From Saccoglossus kowalevskii (lineage: Eukaryota > Hemichordata > Enteropneusta > Harrimaniidae), in the NCBI RefSeq assembly GCF_000003605.2, contig NW_003147058.1, positions 1-10,914 on the forward strand: a stretch of 10,914 nucleotides of DNA, given 5' to 3'. Position numbers and translations under genes: made by a program. The notes under the pieces were generated by a model that was not told the origin of the DNA, did no database searches, and saw only the letters and a list, made by a program, of their open reading frames with translations. Shown here piece by piece: positions 9,695 to 10,914 of the stretch (position 1 is its first letter; each line of letters starts with the position of its first letter).

Positions 9695-10442
9695 TGAAGA
9701 CATGCGTTATGTTCACATCTGACTCGTATTTTTAGCTGATGACATGCACTATGTACACGTCTGACGCGTATTGTTATGCTGAAGACATGCACTATGTTCA
9801 CATCCGTCTCATAATTTTATGCTGACGACATGCACTATGTTTACATCTGAATAGAAATGTTACGCTGAAGACATGCACTATGTTCACATCCGACTCGTAT
9901 CGTTCTGCCGAAGACATGCACTATGTTCACATCTGACGCGTATTGTTATGCTGAAGACATGCATTATGTTCACATCTGACTCGTATTGTTATGCTAAAGA
10001 CATGCACTATGTTCACATCTGACTCGTATTTTTATTCTGAAGACATGCGTTATGTTCACATCTGATTGGTATTTTTATGCCGAAAACATGCGCTATGTTC
10101 ACATCTGACTCGTATTGTTATGCCGAAGACATGCACTATGTTCACATCTGACTCGTATTGTTATTCGGAAGACATGCACTATGTTCACATCTGACGCGTA
10201 TTATTATGATGAAGACATGCACTATGTTCACATCTGACGCGTATTGTTATGCTGAAGACATGCGCTATGTTCACATCTGACTCGTATTTTTATGCTGAAT
10301 ACATGCGCTATGTTCACATCTGACTCGTATTGTTATACCAAAGACATGCGCTATGTTCACATCTGACTCGTATTGTTATGCTGAAGACGTGCACTATGTT
10401 CACATCTGACTCGTATTGTTATGCCGAAGACATACACTATGT
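9695..10442. repeat. Long block A, right copy
   Basis: Second copy of 215-962, offset 9,480 bp, about six substitutions and no indel seen. Upstream of 9695 one monomer of the left context is missing: the gactcttattttta / gctaaag monomer is at 111-130 and at 9636-9655, but the number of monomers between it and the block differs by one. After about 10438 it continues as block F (see 1600-1840). Confidence 0.88.
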
Positions 10443-10619
10443 GACATCTGACGCGTATTGTTATGCCGAAGACATGTACTATGTTCTCATCCGATTCGTA
10501 TTGTTATGCTGAAGACGTGCACTATGTTCACATCTGACGCGTATTGTTATGCTGAAGACATGCACTATGTTCACATCTGACGCGTATTGTTATGCCGAAG
10601 ACATGCACTATGTTCACAT

Positions 10620-10914
10620 CTGACTCGTATTGTTATGCTAAAGACATGCACTATGTTCACATCTGACTCGTATTTTTATTCTGAAGACATGCGTTATGTT
10701 CACATCTGATTGGTATTTTTATGCCGAAAACATGCGCTATGTTCACATCTGACTCGTATTGTTATGCCGAAGACATGCACTATGTTCACATCTGACTCGT
10801 ATTGTTATTCCGAAGACATGCACTATGTTCACAATCTGACGCGTACTATTATGATGAAGACATGCACTATGTTCACATCTGACTCGTATTGTTATACCAA
10901 AGACATGCGCTATG
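10620..10914. repeat. Third partial copy of the block A interior, running off the window
   Basis: From about 10620 the order gctaaag, tattctgaag, tctgattggt, ccgaaaacatg, ttattccgaag, atgatgaag repeats what is seen at 499-740 and 9979-10220, at offsets of 10,124 and 644 bp. It has a one-base insertion (cacaatctg near 10832) and a tactatt change near 10846. It then jumps to an ataccaaag monomer at 10894 and leaves the window, so the end of this copy is not known. Confidence 0.8.

Larger units (their letters stand above)
1..10914. repeat. 43-bp tandem satellite array filling the window
   Basis: The sequence repeats head to tail with a period of 43 bp (42 bp in some variants, 44 in a few) from the first to the last base, about 254 copies in one orientation. 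Nearly every copy carries gacatg or a one-base variant, then tatgttcacatctga, then a variable gcg/tcg/atagaa segment, then tattgtta or tattttta, and ends gctgaag, gccgaag or gctaaag. Neither array edge is inside the window, so the true array is longer. No unique segment of even one monomer interrupts it. The period and divergence suit a eukaryotic minisatellite or short-monomer satellite. I do not recognise the family, and the chromosomal location cannot be told from sequence alone. No coding, RNA or mobile-element signal is visible anywhere in it. Confidence 0.97.

Noticed and set aside
1-10914. CRISPR array
   Set aside because: There are no unique spacers between conserved repeats: the whole 43-bp unit is repeated, variants are shared between distant copies, and no cas gene or leader is present.
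1-10914. Bacterial or phage origin iterons or a tandem-repeat surface protein
   Set aside because: About 254 copies with layered higher-order duplications exceed iteron arrays, and a coding repeat would keep a multiple of three.
1-10914. Telomeric repeat or known centromere box
   Set aside because: No short G-rich telomere motif occurs, and I find no match to the CENP-B box pattern.

Overview
The whole window is one uninterrupted tandem repeat array. The monomer is about 43 bp, so roughly 254 head-to-tail copies fill the 10.9 kb, all in the same orientation and with no unique flank at either end. I see no credible protein gene, tRNA, rRNA, transposon or CRISPR array. This is eukaryotic satellite or minisatellite DNA in character, and many variable positions look like methyl-CpG decay (CG alternating with TG or CA), which points to a genome with cytosine methylation. 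I do not recognise the monomer and cannot name a species or chromosome position.

Layout. Monomers share a conserved core (gacatg, then tatgttcacatctga) and differ at a limited set of diagnostic positions, so individual variants can be followed along the array. The variants are not random: long blocks of them recur in the same order. Region 1-310 holds a 214-bp (five-monomer) tandem duplication. Block 215-962 reappears at 9695-10442. Block 793-1187 reappears at 2809-3203. The interval 2021-2816 reappears at 3824-4576 minus one monomer. Block 3460-3806 reappears at 8818-9164. Block 4795-5319 reappears at 7967-8491. From about 4.4 kb rightwards a loose higher-order period near 1,200 bp (28 monomers) is visible: 4461/5661, 4921/6121 and 7921/9121 each line up at 1,200 bp. 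Smaller in-phase duplications of 3 monomers (5219-5476) and 7 monomers (about 6436-7034) sit inside it. A distinct 'aatagaa' monomer subfamily is concentrated at 968-1187 and 2984-3445, and its right-hand part (3204-3445) has no second copy here.

How it works together. All block shifts are a whole number of monomers once the 42-bp monomers are counted, so the array looks built by repeated unequal exchange or conversion between aligned monomers. Open frames of 60 to 83 codons exist only because 43 is not divisible by 3 and local variants remove the recurrent TGA stops; they are not credible genes. Possible functional signals are structural: a degenerate 23-bp dyad in each monomer, a monomer close to four helical turns, and four monomers (172 bp) close to one nucleosome repeat.
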